Positions 44,265-53,755 of a stretch of 64,000 bases of DNA are shown here, piece by piece. Both the position numbers and the translations under genes were made by a program. Positions within the stretch are counted from its first letter, which is position 1. Every line of letters begins with the position of its first letter. The stretch spans positions 4,117,665 to 4,181,664 of the forward strand of contig NZ_CP021850.1 in assembly GCF_002896855.1 (NCBI RefSeq), in the 5' to 3' direction. The notes under the pieces were generated by a model. That model saw only the letters and a list, made by a program, of their open reading frames with translations. It made no database searches and was not told the origin of the DNA. The stretch comes from Clostridium thermosuccinogenes (GTDB taxonomy: Bacteria; Bacillota; Clostridia; Acetivibrionales; DSM-5807).

Positions 44265-45212
44265 TCATTTGCCCATCTTCATTTTAATGGCGGCTTTTGC
44301 TTTTTCCGCAATATTCCGAGCAGTAAGGCCGTACATTTCCAGCAGCTTGTCGGGCTTGCCGGATTTGCCGAACTTATCTTCAACTCCCACCATCTTCAAG
44401 GGTACAGGATAGTTCTCCACGAGAACTTCGGCCACGGCACCTCCCAAGCCACCGATTATGCTATGCTCTTCTGCCGTCACGATAGCACCCGTCTCTTTTG
44501 CGGCCTTTATAATCAAATCCTTGTCTATGGGCTTGATGGTATGAATATCTATCACTCTGGCGCTGATGCCCTCCTGCTTCAAGAGGTACGCGGCTTCCAT
44601 AGCGTATTGCAGCATCAGTCCTGTGGCGATTATGGTAACATCGGAGCCTTCCGATACAGTAATGCCTTTCCCCAGTTCAAAGCTGTAGCTGCTTTCGTCA
44701 TACAACACAGGAACGGCCAAACGTCCAAGCCTGAGATATACGGGACCGTCATGTTCTATTGCAGCCTTGACCGCATGCCTTGTTTCCACCGCATCTGCAG
44801 GACAGATAACGGTCATGTTGGGCAATGCCCTCATTATGGCTATATCCTCCACACACTGGTGGGAAGCTCCGTCTTCTCCAACGGTAAGTCCCGCATGGGA
44901 TGCACCTATTTTAACATTCAGCTTCGGATAGCAGATCGAATTTCTTATCTGCTCGCAGCTTCTTTCGGAGGCAAATATTGCAAAAGTGCTGGCAAAAACA
45001 ATCTTTCCGCAGGTTGAAATTCCGGCAGCCGTAGCCATCATGTTTCCTTCGGCTATGCCCATATTAAAAAACCTTTCAGGGTATTTCTTTCTAAATGTAT
45101 CGGTTTTTGTGGACTTCGACAGGTCTGCATCCAGCACTACAATGCGGCTGTCCCCGCCAAACTCCGCCAAAGCATTGCCATAGGCTTCTCTGGTAGCGAT
45201 TTTTTGCGCCAT
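44265..45212 (-). CDS. Transketolase, C-terminal subunit
   Basis: A 315-residue chain equal to the pyrimidine-binding and C-terminal domains of transketolase. Motifs include RIVVLDADLSKSTKT, FFNMGIAEGNMM with the Glu that activates thiamine diphosphate, FASTFAIFASERS and GPVYLRLGR. It acts with the N-terminal subunit encoded immediately upstream to transfer two-carbon units between sugar phosphates in the pentose phosphate pathway. Split transketolases are common in Clostridia and archaea. ATG 45212, with GGAGG, lies one base after the other gene's stop, so the two chains are translated in equal amounts. Confidence 0.93.
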   Translation of the reverse strand: MAQKIATREAYGNALAEFGGDSRIVVLDADLSKSTKTDTFRKKYPERFFNMGIAEGNMMATAAGISTCGKIVFASTFAIFASERSCEQIRNSICYPKLNVKIGASHAGLTVGEDGASHQCVEDIAIMRALPNMTVICPADAVETRHAVKAAIEHDGPVYLRLGRLAVPVLYDESSYSFELGKGITVSEGSDVTIIATGLMLQYAMEAAYLLKQEGISARVIDIHTIKPIDKDLIIKAAKETGAIVTAEEHSIIGGLGGAVAEVLVENYPVPLKMVGVEDKFGKSGKPDKLLEMYGLTARNIAEKAKAAIKMKMGK

Positions 45213-45213
45213 A

Positions 45214-46059
45214 TTATTCCACCTCCAATCCGGATATATATGCATCCAGTTCAGCTATTGCCTGATCTCTCTGTTCCTTATTGGGAGCAGAACCATGCCA
45301 TCCCGCCTGGTTCTCCATAAAGGAAACGCCTTTTCCCTTGACTGTGTCCGCAATAATCATGGTCGGTTTCCCCTTAACCTCTTTTGCTTTTTTCAAGGCA
45401 TCAATTATCTGAGGTATGTCATGACCGTTTATATGTATGACATTCCAGCCAAAGGCCTTGAATTTCTCCGTTACTGGTTCCGGAGACATTACATCGGCTA
45501 TATTTCCGTCAATCTGCAAACCGTTGTGGTCGAGAAATGCCGTGAGATTATCCAGCTTGTAATGGGCCGCAGCCATGCACGCTTCCCATACCTGCCCTTC
45601 CTGTATTTCACCGTCTCCCAGTACGGCATATACCCTGTAATCCTTACCGTCCAGCTTTCCTGCCAAGGCCATGCCCGTTGCCGCAGATATTCCCTGTCCA
45701 AGAGAACCGGTGGACATATCCACCCCCGGCACATACCTCATGCTGGGGTGCCCTTCCAGATAGCTGTCGGCACTCCGGAATTTCACCAGATCTTCCACGG
45801 GGAAAAATCCCCTTTCTGCGAGGGTTGCATACAAAGCCGGCGCGCAATGTCCTTTTGACAAAACAAATCTGTCCCTATCCTCCCAGCTGGGTCTTTGGGG
45901 ATCAATATTCATTTCCTCAAAATACAATACGGTAAGAATGTCAGCACATGAAAGCGACCCTCCCGGGTGCCCCGAAGCGGCATTATACACTTCGTCGATT
46001 ATATGTTTTCTGATGACTGCAGCTCGCTTCTTAAGATCTTTTAAGCTATGCAATATCAT
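45214..46059 (-). CDS. Transketolase, N-terminal (thiamine diphosphate-binding) subunit
   Basis: A 281-residue chain with the diphosphate-binding domain. Visible are the histidine in [35 protein letters not shown], the [13 protein letters not shown] metal motif with a downstream DHNGLQIDG, and GKGVSFMEN. It forms the active site jointly with the C-terminal subunit. The frame runs 16 codons further upstream, but ATG 46059 with AAAGGG at 9 nt is the better start. The two genes form a short operon ended by the terminator at 44191-44223. Confidence 0.93.
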   Translation of the reverse strand: MILHSLKDLKKRAAVIRKHIIDEVYNAASGHPGGSLSCADILTVLYFEEMNIDPQRPSWEDRDRFVLSKGHCAPALYATLAERGFFPVEDLVKFRSADSYLEGHPSMRYVPGVDMSTGSLGQGISAATGMALAGKLDGKDYRVYAVLGDGEIQEGQVWEACMAAAHYKLDNLTAFLDHNGLQIDGNIADVMSPEPVTEKFKAFGWNVIHINGHDIPQIIDALKKAKEVKGKPTMIIADTVKGKGVSFMENQAGWHGSAPNKEQRDQAIAELDAYISGLEVE

Positions 46060-46244
46060 GGTATCATCCCTTTCACCCATATTTTGCCTAAAAAACAGCT
46101 CTTTCATTTATTTTAAGATATCGTATTGCTATGCCATATTATCATACTATGCTATCAGCTGCAACAACTTGTCCACCGGTCTTAACAATCGGAACAACTG
46201 CCAGTGGAGCTATTACAAAGTAATACAAAAATTATTGGCTTGCA

Positions 46245-46284
46245 TTCAGCTGATTGGATTGGATGATTGTTGTTACGAAAGGAT
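46245..46284 (+). repeat. Short dispersed repeat, second family, copy 1
   Basis: Forty bases (TTCAGCTGATTGG ... GTTACGAAAGGAT) match about 34 of 40 positions of 50538-50577. Both copies lie just past the 3' end of a gene. Confidence 0.5.
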
Positions 46285-46288
46285 GAAA

Positions 46289-47191
46289 TCAATCGTAGGT
46301 TTTAAAACCTTCTCCGAGAACCTCCCTGATATCCGTAAGTATCACAAATGCCCTCTCATCCATATCCTTTACAATCTCCTTCAGCATAGGCACCTGCCCT
46401 CGTTCGAGAATGCACAGAAGAACCTGCTTATCCATGCCCGTATACATACCCGTCCCTTTCAAGGCAGTCACACCACGGTCCAGATCTTTTAATATCCTTT
46501 CGGCTATGGCCTGGGACTTGTCGGAAATAATGAAAACCGCCTTGGCGTAATTGACGCCTTCAAGGATTGCATCTATCATCTTGGAAGATATGAACAATGT
46601 AGTTATGGCATAAAGTCCCAAGGTTATGCTTCCGAAGGTAGCAGCGGCAAAAATTATCACACTGGTATCGATAAAAAGCAAAATCTGCCCCATGGTAAAG
46701 TTGGGTATAAAATGATGAACTATCCTTGCCGCCAGATCCGTACCGCCGGTAGTGGCTCCCGATCTGAAGACCAGTCCAAGCCCTATCCCCATGAGGAATC
46801 CCCCGAATAAGGAGTAAAGCAGCAAGTCGGGGTTTGTTTCCAGCTTGTTTTCCGACAGGTAATTGTGCACAATATAGCTTGTCAGGGGTTCTGTGCCGTC
46901 TATGATAGCGGAAAGGAGAATTGTACCAAACAGCGTCCTCACGATAAACCTTTTTCCTATAAACCTGAAACCAGCGATAAATAGGGGCACATTTAACGCC
47001 AGCATGATAACGCCGACTGTAAACCTTCCTCCGGTAAGATAGTAAATAACCGTAGCGATACCGCTTACACCGCCGGGCGCAATCTTATAAGGCACCATGA
47101 AGATATTGATTGAGGCAGCTGTTATTATCGATCCCACCAGTATCCATAAGTATTCCCTGGCATGCCTTAAAATTTCCTTCTTTTTACCCAT
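46289..47191 (-). CDS. YitT-family membrane protein
   Basis: A 300-residue protein with about five N-terminal membrane helices (IVGSIITAASINIF-like first helix, then VGVIMLALNVPLFIAGF) and a C-terminal cytoplasmic DUF2179 domain of about 85 residues (KAVFIISDKSQAIAERIL, RGVTALKGTGMYTG). The conserved GGVSGIATVIYYLTG and GATTGGTDLAARI blocks identify the YitT family, whose substrate is unknown. The longest frame starts with GTG at 47197; ATG 47191 with AAGG at 9 nt is equally possible. It is divergent from the GT4-CsaB gene. Confidence 0.88.
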   Translation of the reverse strand: MGKKKEILRHAREYLWILVGSIITAASINIFMVPYKIAPGGVSGIATVIYYLTGGRFTVGVIMLALNVPLFIAGFRFIGKRFIVRTLFGTILLSAIIDGTEPLTSYIVHNYLSENKLETNPDLLLYSLFGGFLMGIGLGLVFRSGATTGGTDLAARIVHHFIPNFTMGQILLFIDTSVIIFAAATFGSITLGLYAITTLFISSKMIDAILEGVNYAKAVFIISDKSQAIAERILKDLDRGVTALKGTGMYTGMDKQVLLCILERGQVPMLKEIVKDMDERAFVILTDIREVLGEGFKTYD

Positions 47192-47393
47192 ATCCACCAG
47201 CCTTCATATACAGTTAGTCTGCCGTGCTATTACGATACCAAAGCCTTATGCTGAAAGAAACCATAGTAACAATTATATTCTCCAATCAGCAAAAAATCAT
47301 CCTTTTTACATAATAAGCTGGTATGCTATAATATACACAGACTTTCCAGAGCCATTTTATACAAATTGGCACGGAATCGCAAGGGAGATTTTT

Positions 47394-49619
47394 ATGAGAG
47401 TTTTACACCTGATTGGTGGAGGCGATGTGGGCGGAGCAAAAACCCACGTTCTTTCACTGGTAAATAAACTTGGAGACCATATTGACGTAAAAATGATAAG
47501 CCTACGTCCCGGAGTATTTAGCGAAGATGCCCAAGCCATGGGCATTGATGTGGAAGTGGTGAAGTCGGGAAATATATTCGCGGATATACGGAGAGTCCTT
47601 AAAATAGCGAAGGATGGCAAATATGACATTTTGCACTCCCATGGAGCCAAAGCGAATATGTTTGCAGTGATAATCAAGTTCCTCACAGGCATACCCACAG
47701 TCACCACAGTACATAGTGATTACAGACTGGATTACCTTAACAATGTATATAAAAAATATTCTTTCGGAGTTATAAACACCATAGCCCTCAGATTTATCGA
47801 TTACCATATAGGGGTATCCAAAAGGTTTAAGGAAATGCTTGTAAAGCGCAATTTTAATCCGGAGAATATTTTTACCGTATATAATGGCATTGATTATAAT
47901 GTGCCGGTGAAAAGCTATTCCCGGGAAGAGTTTGCCATAAAATACCACTTGGATATAGGGGAAAATGACGTTCTGGTAGGCATCCTCGCACGCCTTGACC
48001 CTGTCAAGGATGTAAGCACCTTTCTGAAAGCTGCTGCAGAAGTTGTAAAAGTGAATCCTTCGGTGAAATTTATCATAGGCGGAGACGGCGATGAAAGAAA
48101 AGCTCTTGAACAACAGGCCGAAGCCCTTGGAATCACCAATAATGCCTTATTTCCCGGATGGATAAATGATTCCGATGAATTTATGAGCTGTATTGATATA
48201 AATGTTTTGACATCCCTCAGCGAGAGCTTTCCTTATACAATACTGGAAGGTGTCCGCTTGAAAAGGGCTACCGTTACTTCAGATGTGGGCGGCCTCTCCG
48301 ACCTCATTGACAACGGCGAGAACGGCTACCTGTTTAACCCCGGAGACTATAAAACCCTGGCCGAATATATATTGGAGCTGGCCAAAAACAAAGACAAAAG
48401 GTTGGAAATGGGTGAAAAGATTTATAAAAAAGCATATTCCCAGTTTTCATTAGACAGCATGTGCAGGACTCAGCTGGAAATATACGAATCCATCCTGAAA
48501 AAAAGCCGGGACAGATACTTGTATGACATAGTCCTCTCCGGATATTATGGCTTCAGAAACAGCGGAGATGATGCCATACTTTCTGCTATAATTGATAATA
48601 TCAGACGCTGCCGGAAAGATGTCAGGATTGTGGCGCTGTCTAAAAACCCACCGGAGACCCGGCAGATATTCAATGTAGATTCCATAAACCGCATAAATCT
48701 GTTCAAAATACTCCGGGTATTAAGAAAGTCCAAGCTGTTTATAAACGGTGGAGGCAACCTTATGCAGGACGGCACCAGCACCCGTTCTATCGTGTATTAT
48801 CTCGGCACCACATGGCTGGCAAAAAAGATGGGCCTTAAAGTGATGGTATATGCCAACGGGATCGGTCCCATCAATAAGAAAATAAACAGAAAATTCACCC
48901 GAAAGGTTTTGAACCAGGTGGATGTTATCACCCTGAGAGAAAGGCTCTCTATCAGCGAGCTTAACAACCTGGATATATACAAGCCAAGGATCGTTGTGAC
49001 TGCAGACCCTGCGCTGACGGTAGAACCTGTGGGAGATGGCGTGGTGGACAGGATATTCTCTCAAGAGGGCATATCATGCGAACAACCTCTGGTAGGCATT
49101 TCGGTGAGAAGATGCGAAAACCACATCAAGTTTAATGAAGATACCATAGCGGAGGCTGCCGACTACCTTATCGAAAAGTACGGCGCAAGGCCGGTTTTTA
49201 TACCCATGCAGCATCCTAAGGATATGGATATAATAAAAAGCATAATGTCCAAAATGTCCGGTAAGGCTTATGTATTAAAGGGGGAATATGATGCCCCCAA
49301 TATATTGGGAGTCATCGGCAGAATGGAAATGCTTATAGGGATGAGGCTGCATTCCCTGATATATGCAGCCAGTCTCGGAATACCCGTTGTGGGGCTTGTA
49401 TACGATCCGAAGGTTGAAGGCTTCCTCCAGTATTTCCACCAGTCCTCTGCAGGGCATGTCAGCGATTTAAGCTTTGAGCGGCTCAAGCAGGTTATAGACG
49501 AGGTGTGGAATAACAGAGAGAAAATAAGGCAGCAGCTCATAGACGTAACTGCCGATTTGAAGAAAAAAGCTTTCGAAAATGCTGAAATCGCCATAAGCTT
49601 GATAGAAAATGCCCTATGA
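47394..49619 (+). CDS. Fusion of GT4 glycosyltransferase and CsaB polysaccharide pyruvyltransferase
   Basis: A 741-residue protein. Residues 1 to about 365 are a family 4 glycosyltransferase (MRVLHLIGGGDVGGAKTHVL, VGILARLDPVKDVSTFLKAA, LTSLSESFPYTILEGV with the donor-binding Glu pair). From about 372 it changes to the CsaB type (VLSGYYGFRNSGDDAILSAI, LFINGGGNLMQDGTSTRS, YANGIGP, GMRLHSLIYAASLGIPVVG). CsaB adds pyruvate ketals to the secondary cell wall polymer, the modification that SLH-domain proteins bind. ATG 47394 has GGGAG and begins the glycosyltransferase exactly; upstream codons in the frame belong to the spacer. A TagA-family transferase follows, supporting polymer assembly. Confidence 0.9.
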   Translation: MRVLHLIGGGDVGGAKTHVLSLVNKLGDHIDVKMISLRPGVFSEDAQAMGIDVEVVKSGNIFADIRRVLKIAKDGKYDILHSHGAKANMFAVIIKFLTGIPTVTTVHSDYRLDYLNNVYKKYSFGVINTIALRFIDYHIGVSKRFKEMLVKRNFNPENIFTVYNGIDYNVPVKSYSREEFAIKYHLDIGENDVLVGILARLDPVKDVSTFLKAAAEVVKVNPSVKFIIGGDGDERKALEQQAEALGITNNALFPGWINDSDEFMSCIDINVLTSLSESFPYTILEGVRLKRATVTSDVGGLSDLIDNGENGYLFNPGDYKTLAEYILELAKNKDKRLEMGEKIYKKAYSQFSLDSMCRTQLEIYESILKKSRDRYLYDIVLSGYYGFRNSGDDAILSAIIDNIRRCRKDVRIVALSKNPPETRQIFNVDSINRINLFKILRVLRKSKLFINGGGNLMQDGTSTRSIVYYLGTTWLAKKMGLKVMVYANGIGPINKKINRKFTRKVLNQVDVITLRERLSISELNNLDIYKPRIVVTADPALTVEPVGDGVVDRIFSQEGISCEQPLVGISVRRCENHIKFNEDTIAEAADYLIEKYGARPVFIPMQHPKDMDIIKSIMSKMSGKAYVLKGEYDAPNILGVIGRMEMLIGMRLHSLIYAASLGIPVVGLVYDPKVEGFLQYFHQSSAGHVSDLSFERLKQVIDEVWNNREKIRQQLIDVTADLKKKAFENAEIAISLIENAL

Positions 49620-49762
49620 ACCCTATGGGCTTGAGACATCTGATGGATTGATATAAGATGGGTTATTCTAGGAATGGCGTGAAGTTTTGCAGAGCATTTT
49701 CTCCTTTTATCCTTAACTCACTACAAGCTTTTGGCACGTACGAATAACGGAGGATGATAAAC

Positions 49763-50500
49763 ATGCGAAATACAGTCAACATTGCCGGTGTGGAGGTTGA
49801 CAGCATAACGATGTCCCAGGCTGTGGACAAGCTGAAGCTTTTTATAAAGGAAGATAAGGCTCACGCAATATATACCCCCAATGCGGAAATAGTCATGGAA
49901 GCATATAAGGATGAAGGCCTCAGAAGCATACTGAACCAGGCCGATATGCTCATAGCCGACGGAGCGGGCGTTGTCCTCGCTTCCCGCATTTTGGGTCTTA
50001 ATCTTCCGGAAAAGGTTTCGGGCATCGATCTGGTCAGAAACTCCTTTTCCATGGACATAGGCAGAAAGACAAGATATTTCTTTTTCGGAGGCAAGCCCGG
50101 CGTTGCTGAAGCTGCGGCGGAAAACATACTGGCTTCCCATCCCAACATTGAGATTGTGGGATGCCGCAACGGTTACTTTTCTAAAGAAGAGGTCCCCGGT
50201 ATTATTGAGGAAATAAACAGGGCGAAGCCGGATATTCTGCTGGTGGCTTTGGGAGCGCCGAAGCAGGAAAAATGGATACATGAAAACAAGGATAAGCTGA
50301 AGGCGAAGGTATGTATTGGTGTCGGCGGAAGCCTGGACGTATTTGCCGGAAAAGTGAAGCTCGCCCCTGAGCGCATGCGCAAGGCCGGCTTTGAGTGGTT
50401 GTACAGGCTTTACCAGGAGCCCTGGAGGTATAAGCGCATGCTGAGGCTCCCCAAATTCATGCTGCTTACCGTGGGGATAAAGCTAAAATTAGTGAAATAG
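49763..50500 (+). CDS. WecG/TagA/CpsF-family glycosyltransferase
   Basis: A 245-residue enzyme with the family motifs TPNAEIVMEAYKDE, ADMLIADGAGVVLASRIL, RYFFFGGKPGVAEAAAENI and DILLVALGAPKQEKWI, plus a C-terminal membrane-associating tail (FEWLYRLYQEPWRYKRMLRL). TagA adds N-acetylmannosamine to undecaprenyl-linked N-acetylglucosamine, an early committed step of teichoic acid or secondary wall polymer synthesis at the membrane. The ribosome binding site GGAGG overlaps the first in-frame ATG, so ATG 49763 is used. It lies 143 bp after the GT4-CsaB gene in the same direction. Confidence 0.92.
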   Translation: MRNTVNIAGVEVDSITMSQAVDKLKLFIKEDKAHAIYTPNAEIVMEAYKDEGLRSILNQADMLIADGAGVVLASRILGLNLPEKVSGIDLVRNSFSMDIGRKTRYFFFGGKPGVAEAAAENILASHPNIEIVGCRNGYFSKEEVPGIIEEINRAKPDILLVALGAPKQEKWIHENKDKLKAKVCIGVGGSLDVFAGKVKLAPERMRKAGFEWLYRLYQEPWRYKRMLRLPKFMLLTVGIKLKLVK

Positions 50501-50537
50501 GTTGCTGCACATTAAAATTATATAAAATCGGTTTGAG

Positions 50538-50577
50538 TTCAGCTAATTGAGATGGATGATTGCTGTTCCGAAAGGAT
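50538..50577 (+). repeat. Short dispersed repeat, second family, copy 2
   Basis: TTCAGCTAATTGAGATGGAT and on to GTTCCGAAAGGAT; see copy 1 at 46245-46284. Confidence 0.5.
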
Positions 50578-50646
50578 TCAAAGCACATAACAATCAATAC
50601 AACAATTATTAGCTTTATTCATTCATAAATCATATAAATATGAAGA

Positions 50647-50670
50647 AAGGAAGGGTTTTGCCCCTTCCTT
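50647..50670. terminator. Terminator shared by convergent genes
   Basis: Perfect 9-bp stem AAGGAAGGG / CCCTTCCTT (50647-50655 and 50662-50670), loop of six, followed by ATTTTATTT on the plus strand. It overlaps the stop codon of the minus-strand gene at 50669. Confidence 0.75.
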
Positions 50671-51226
50671 ATTTTATTTCATATGTACCTTTAAAAAGTA
50701 TGAAAACCTGATTGCTAACTGCCTTAATGCCTCTACCGTCGTTCCTGGAAACCAGCAAAAGGTGATTCAGAGGAATTTCATCCCCAGTGTAAAGAGATTT
50801 GCCATTATCGTCGGTTATGTCAGAAAGTCCGTCACCGTTCACTCCGGATACCGCCGTTGCTTTTCCCGCACGCACGATTATTTCCGCACTTTCTCCTGCC
50901 ACCAGCTGCTGTCCGGCTTTTAGTTCTATGACTTGGAAAGTTGCGTATTTCTTTTGATCTTCAAGCTGCGCCGTAAGGCTTTTTACCTTAGATTCAAGAG
51001 CTTCTATTTCCGAATTCAGATCCTCAATCACCAAGCTCAGCTGATTGATCTTTTTCACAGCATCATCGAATTTCTGATCCACATAACTCTGCGACACGAT
51101 CGGATCCATATCGGTTCCGGGCTCTGCCGATGCCGCCGTAACAGCTTGTACAATATGTAATACACCAAAACTCAGCAGTAAAGTCAAAACTGCTATAAAA
51201 TATGTCTTTTTCGTTTTTCCAAGCAT
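50669..51226 (-). CDS. Exported coiled-coil protein of unknown function
   Basis: A 185-residue protein with an N-terminal signal or anchor helix (about 8-30), a heptad-repeat coiled coil at about 45-92 (INQLSLVIEDLNSEIEALES and on) and a C-terminal compact domain (FQVIELKAGQQLVAGESAEI, RAGKATAVSG, KAVSNQVFILFKGTYEIK). It probably lies outside the membrane as a coiled-coil oligomer. No enzyme motif is visible and I do not recognise a named family. It follows ndoA on the same strand by about 40 bp. Confidence 0.75.
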   Translation of the reverse strand: MLGKTKKTYFIAVLTLLLSFGVLHIVQAVTAASAEPGTDMDPIVSQSYVDQKFDDAVKKINQLSLVIEDLNSEIEALESKVKSLTAQLEDQKKYATFQVIELKAGQQLVAGESAEIIVRAGKATAVSGVNGDGLSDITDDNGKSLYTGDEIPLNHLLLVSRNDGRGIKAVSNQVFILFKGTYEIK

Positions 51227-51267
51227 TTTTCTTTTGTACCCCCTGTATTTAATTACTTAGCTCCTTC

Positions 51268-51618
51268 CTATATATCGGACAATCCGAAACTCACCCCTAT
51301 GGCTTCATTCACCTTTTCCATAAGCTCATCGTCCAGATGTCCGATTTTTTCTCTCAGCCTCTGCTTGTCAATAGTCCTGATCTGTTCCAGGAGGATGACT
51401 GAATCCCTGGCCAGTCCATACTCCTGAGCAGATATTTCTATATGTGTCGGCAGCTTTGCCTTATTTATTTGTGATGTTATCGCTGCGGCTATTACCGTAG
51501 GGCTATACTTGTTGCCCACATCGTTTTGAATAATCAGTACCGGTCTTACACCACCCTGTTCAGACCCCACCACAGGGCTCAGGTCCGCATAAAATATATC
51601 TCCTCTTTTTATTACCAC
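51268..51618 (-). CDS. ndoA: NdoA/MazF-type endoribonuclease toxin
   Basis: A 116-residue sequence-specific mRNA interferase ([45 protein letters not shown]). The conserved Arg and Ser/Thr of the MazF active site lie in GGVRPVL and AAAITSQ. In B. subtilis EndoA cleaves at UACAU and is held inactive by EndoAI. The start is GTG, overlapping the antitoxin stop by one base (TAGTG), so translation is coupled. The gene order alr-ndoAI-ndoA is conserved across Firmicutes. Confidence 0.95.
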   Translation of the reverse strand: MVIKRGDIFYADLSPVVGSEQGGVRPVLIIQNDVGNKYSPTVIAAAITSQINKAKLPTHIEISAQEYGLARDSVILLEQIRTIDKQRLREKIGHLDDELMEKVNEAIGVSFGLSDI

Positions 51619-51896
51619 TATCTCTCCAACTCCCTAAGCTGTTGCTCATATTTCTCCTGTTGTTCATTATCAATTTCCACACACATTTCCGCCAGTTTTA
51701 TATTAATTTCAGCCATCTCTTGATACCCGTTCTTCATATTCTCCCTCATTTCAATCTTCCGTATCTCCCGAATATAAAGCTTCATTGCTTCCCGAACAAA
51801 TTCACTTCTGTTTATCTTTTCTGTAGATACAATATAATCAACTTCCTTCAATAAGTTGTCAGGAAGACTAATCATTATTTTTTTCAGTTCCGCCAA
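51618..51896 (-). CDS. ndoAI: NdoAI-type ribbon-helix-helix antitoxin
   Basis: A 92-residue protein with an N-terminal ribbon-helix-helix ([36 protein letters not shown]) that binds its operator as a dimer, and a charged C-terminal helix ([20 protein letters not shown]) that covers the toxin. The frame extends 36 codons upstream, but TTG 51896 with GGGGG at 7 nt gives the usual length and start. It is cotranslated with the toxin. Confidence 0.9.
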   Translation of the reverse strand: MAELKKIMISLPDNLLKEVDYIVSTEKINRSEFVREAMKLYIREIRKIEMRENMKNGYQEMAEINIKLAEMCVEIDNEQQEKYEQQLRELER

Positions 51897-52374
51897 AATG
51901 ATACCCCCATTTCTTATTCGGGCAGCTTTATTAATTGTGAAGAAATTGGTTATAAATTTCTCTATTATTATACTTCTCCTGTTGAAGGGCAAAAATGTAT
52001 GCAAAGAAATAATTATGAAATAAAATCAGTCCATGCTTTACTGAAAAAAGCCGCAAACATTTTACCCCATATTAATATATATTAATTATATTACCTTACA
52101 TATGCATGGGTCAAATTAAAATTCTATTAAAAATGCTCTTTTAGTCATGTAATTATTGCCATACCGGCAAAAAGGCAAAAAATGCCATCAGCGTTTTGCT
52201 TTTCACTGCCAAATAGCACAATTTGATACTAATTCAACTCATTGTGCCAGCATTTACGGTAGCACAATCACGCATGCTCGCAAATCGAGAACAATAATGG
52301 AAATAGCCTTCTTAATTTTCGTATTAACAGACTAAATCCAAAATATCCAAAGGGTTATCGAACCACATATTAAA
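51897..52374. other. Spacer with MITE-like copy E
   Basis: 478 bp between alr and ndoAI, longer than usual for this cluster. It holds an AT-rich palindrome ATTAATATATATTAAT (about 52072-52087) and MITE-like copy E at 52231-52330. No gene is supported. Confidence 0.5.
52231..52330 (+). repeat. MITE-like dispersed repeat, copy E
   Basis: Begins AATTCAACTCATTGTGCCAG, the end shared by copies A and B. It continues TAGCACAATC-CGCATGCT and CAATAATGGAAATA, which match copy G (53680-53755) in the same order. Confidence 0.6.
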
Positions 52375-53544
52375 CTATATGAGATAATTCAGCACATCGG
52401 AGATCTTTCCGCCTTCGATATAAAACCTTGGAACCCTCTTGCCAATCAGGCAAACCATCTCATAATTGATGGTGCCTACAGCTGAAGCTATATCTTCGGC
52501 GGTTATTTCATTTTCTCCCTGCCTGCCTAAAAGCACGACTTCATCTCCTACCCGAACATCCGACTTTAGATCGGTCACATCCACCATGCACTGATCCATG
52601 CATATCTTTCCCACCACCGGCGCAAACTCCCCATTGATCAAAACTTTTGCTCTGCCCGTCAGCAATCTTGTATATCCGTCAGCATAACCGATAGGAATTG
52701 TGGCTATCCTGCTGGTGCGCTTTGTGGTAAAAATCCTTCCATAGCTGATGCTTGTATCCGGTTCAACCTCTTTTACCAGTATTACATTGGCCTTTAGGGT
52801 CATAGCCGGCTTCAGGTTTATCTTATTCTTGTTTACTTCCTCCGAAGGATACATTCCATACAAAATTATGCCCGGCCTCACCATATCCAGGTGCATTTCG
52901 GGGAATTCCATTATAGTGGCGCTGTTGGCAACATGTTTTATCGGTATATGGACCCCGATGCGGCTTAACTCGGTACATATGCTCATGAAACGCTCAAACT
53001 GCATATAAGTGTAGCTTTTGTCCTTCTCGTCGGCCGATGCGAAATGGGTGAACAAGCCTTCGACTATAATTCCCGGAAGCTTGCTGATTTCCACCACATT
53101 TTTTACCGCGCTGTAACCCGGCATGAACCCGACTCTGCTCATTCCCGTATCGATTTTGATATGAATCTTCACCCTTTTTTTCAGCCTCACAGCAGCGTCT
53201 GACAGCGCTTTTGCAAGGTCATGGCTGAAAACGGTCTGGGTCACGTTGTTTTTTACTATTTCTTCGGCTCTTATGGGATCAGTATAGCTTAAAATCAAAA
53301 TAGGCACGTCAATCCCGTAATTTCTGAGCTGAATCGCTTCATCCAGCATCGATACGGCCAGTCGGGTGACCCCGTTGTTTATGAGAGTTTTGGCAACACC
53401 CATCACACCATGGCCATAAGCGTCGGCTTTCACAACTCCCATAATCTCGGCTTTTTTATCGGTAATCCTTCTTATTTCACGAACATTGTGTGCTATATTG
53501 TCAAGATTAACCTCTGCCCATGCCCTGTTAAACTTGTAATCCAT
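52375..53544 (-). CDS. alr: Alanine racemase
   Basis: A 389-residue PLP enzyme that converts L- to D-alanine for peptidoglycan. The PLP lysine is in VVKADAYGHGVMGVAK near residue 40. The second catalytic residue, a tyrosine, is in SYGRIFTTKR, and RVGFMPG and the C-terminal GTINYEMVCLIGKRVPR are typical. ATG 53544 with GGGGG is chosen over the longer frame. Gene order with ndoAI and ndoA matches B. subtilis. Confidence 0.95.
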   Translation of the reverse strand: MDYKFNRAWAEVNLDNIAHNVREIRRITDKKAEIMGVVKADAYGHGVMGVAKTLINNGVTRLAVSMLDEAIQLRNYGIDVPILILSYTDPIRAEEIVKNNVTQTVFSHDLAKALSDAAVRLKKRVKIHIKIDTGMSRVGFMPGYSAVKNVVEISKLPGIIVEGLFTHFASADEKDKSYTYMQFERFMSICTELSRIGVHIPIKHVANSATIMEFPEMHLDMVRPGIILYGMYPSEEVNKNKINLKPAMTLKANVILVKEVEPDTSISYGRIFTTKRTSRIATIPIGYADGYTRLLTGRAKVLINGEFAPVVGKICMDQCMVDVTDLKSDVRVGDEVVLLGRQGENEITAEDIASAVGTINYEMVCLIGKRVPRFYIEGGKISDVLNYLI

Positions 53545-53679
53545 AATACCCCCGAAGTCATTTGGCCAATAAACCAAAAAGCCAAAAATTCAGACGGAGA
53601 CCGGATAACTAATCGGTTGTATCAGCATCTCAAAGCCCAAGTTTCTGGCTCAAGGAGGCCTTCACAGCACTGTCTCCCA

Positions 53680-53755
53680 TTACTAGCACAACCGCTCATG
53701 CTTGAAAACACAATCAATAATGGAGATTATCTTCTCATTCTTGTGTTAGCAAGTT
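53680..53755 (+). repeat. MITE-like dispersed repeat, copy G
   Basis: CTAGCACAACCGCTCATGCT, then CAATCAATAATGGAGATTAT and CATTCTTGTGTTA follow the reverse complement of copy D in the same order and near-identical spacing. It lies upstream of alr. The rest of 53545-54029 contains only the hairpin at 53976-54010. Confidence 0.65.

Noticed and set aside
47097-47393. Extended N-terminus of the GT4-CsaB protein
   Set aside because: The extra 99 codons cover the divergent yitT start and spacer; ATG 47394 has GGGAG and begins at the first strand of the glycosyltransferase fold.
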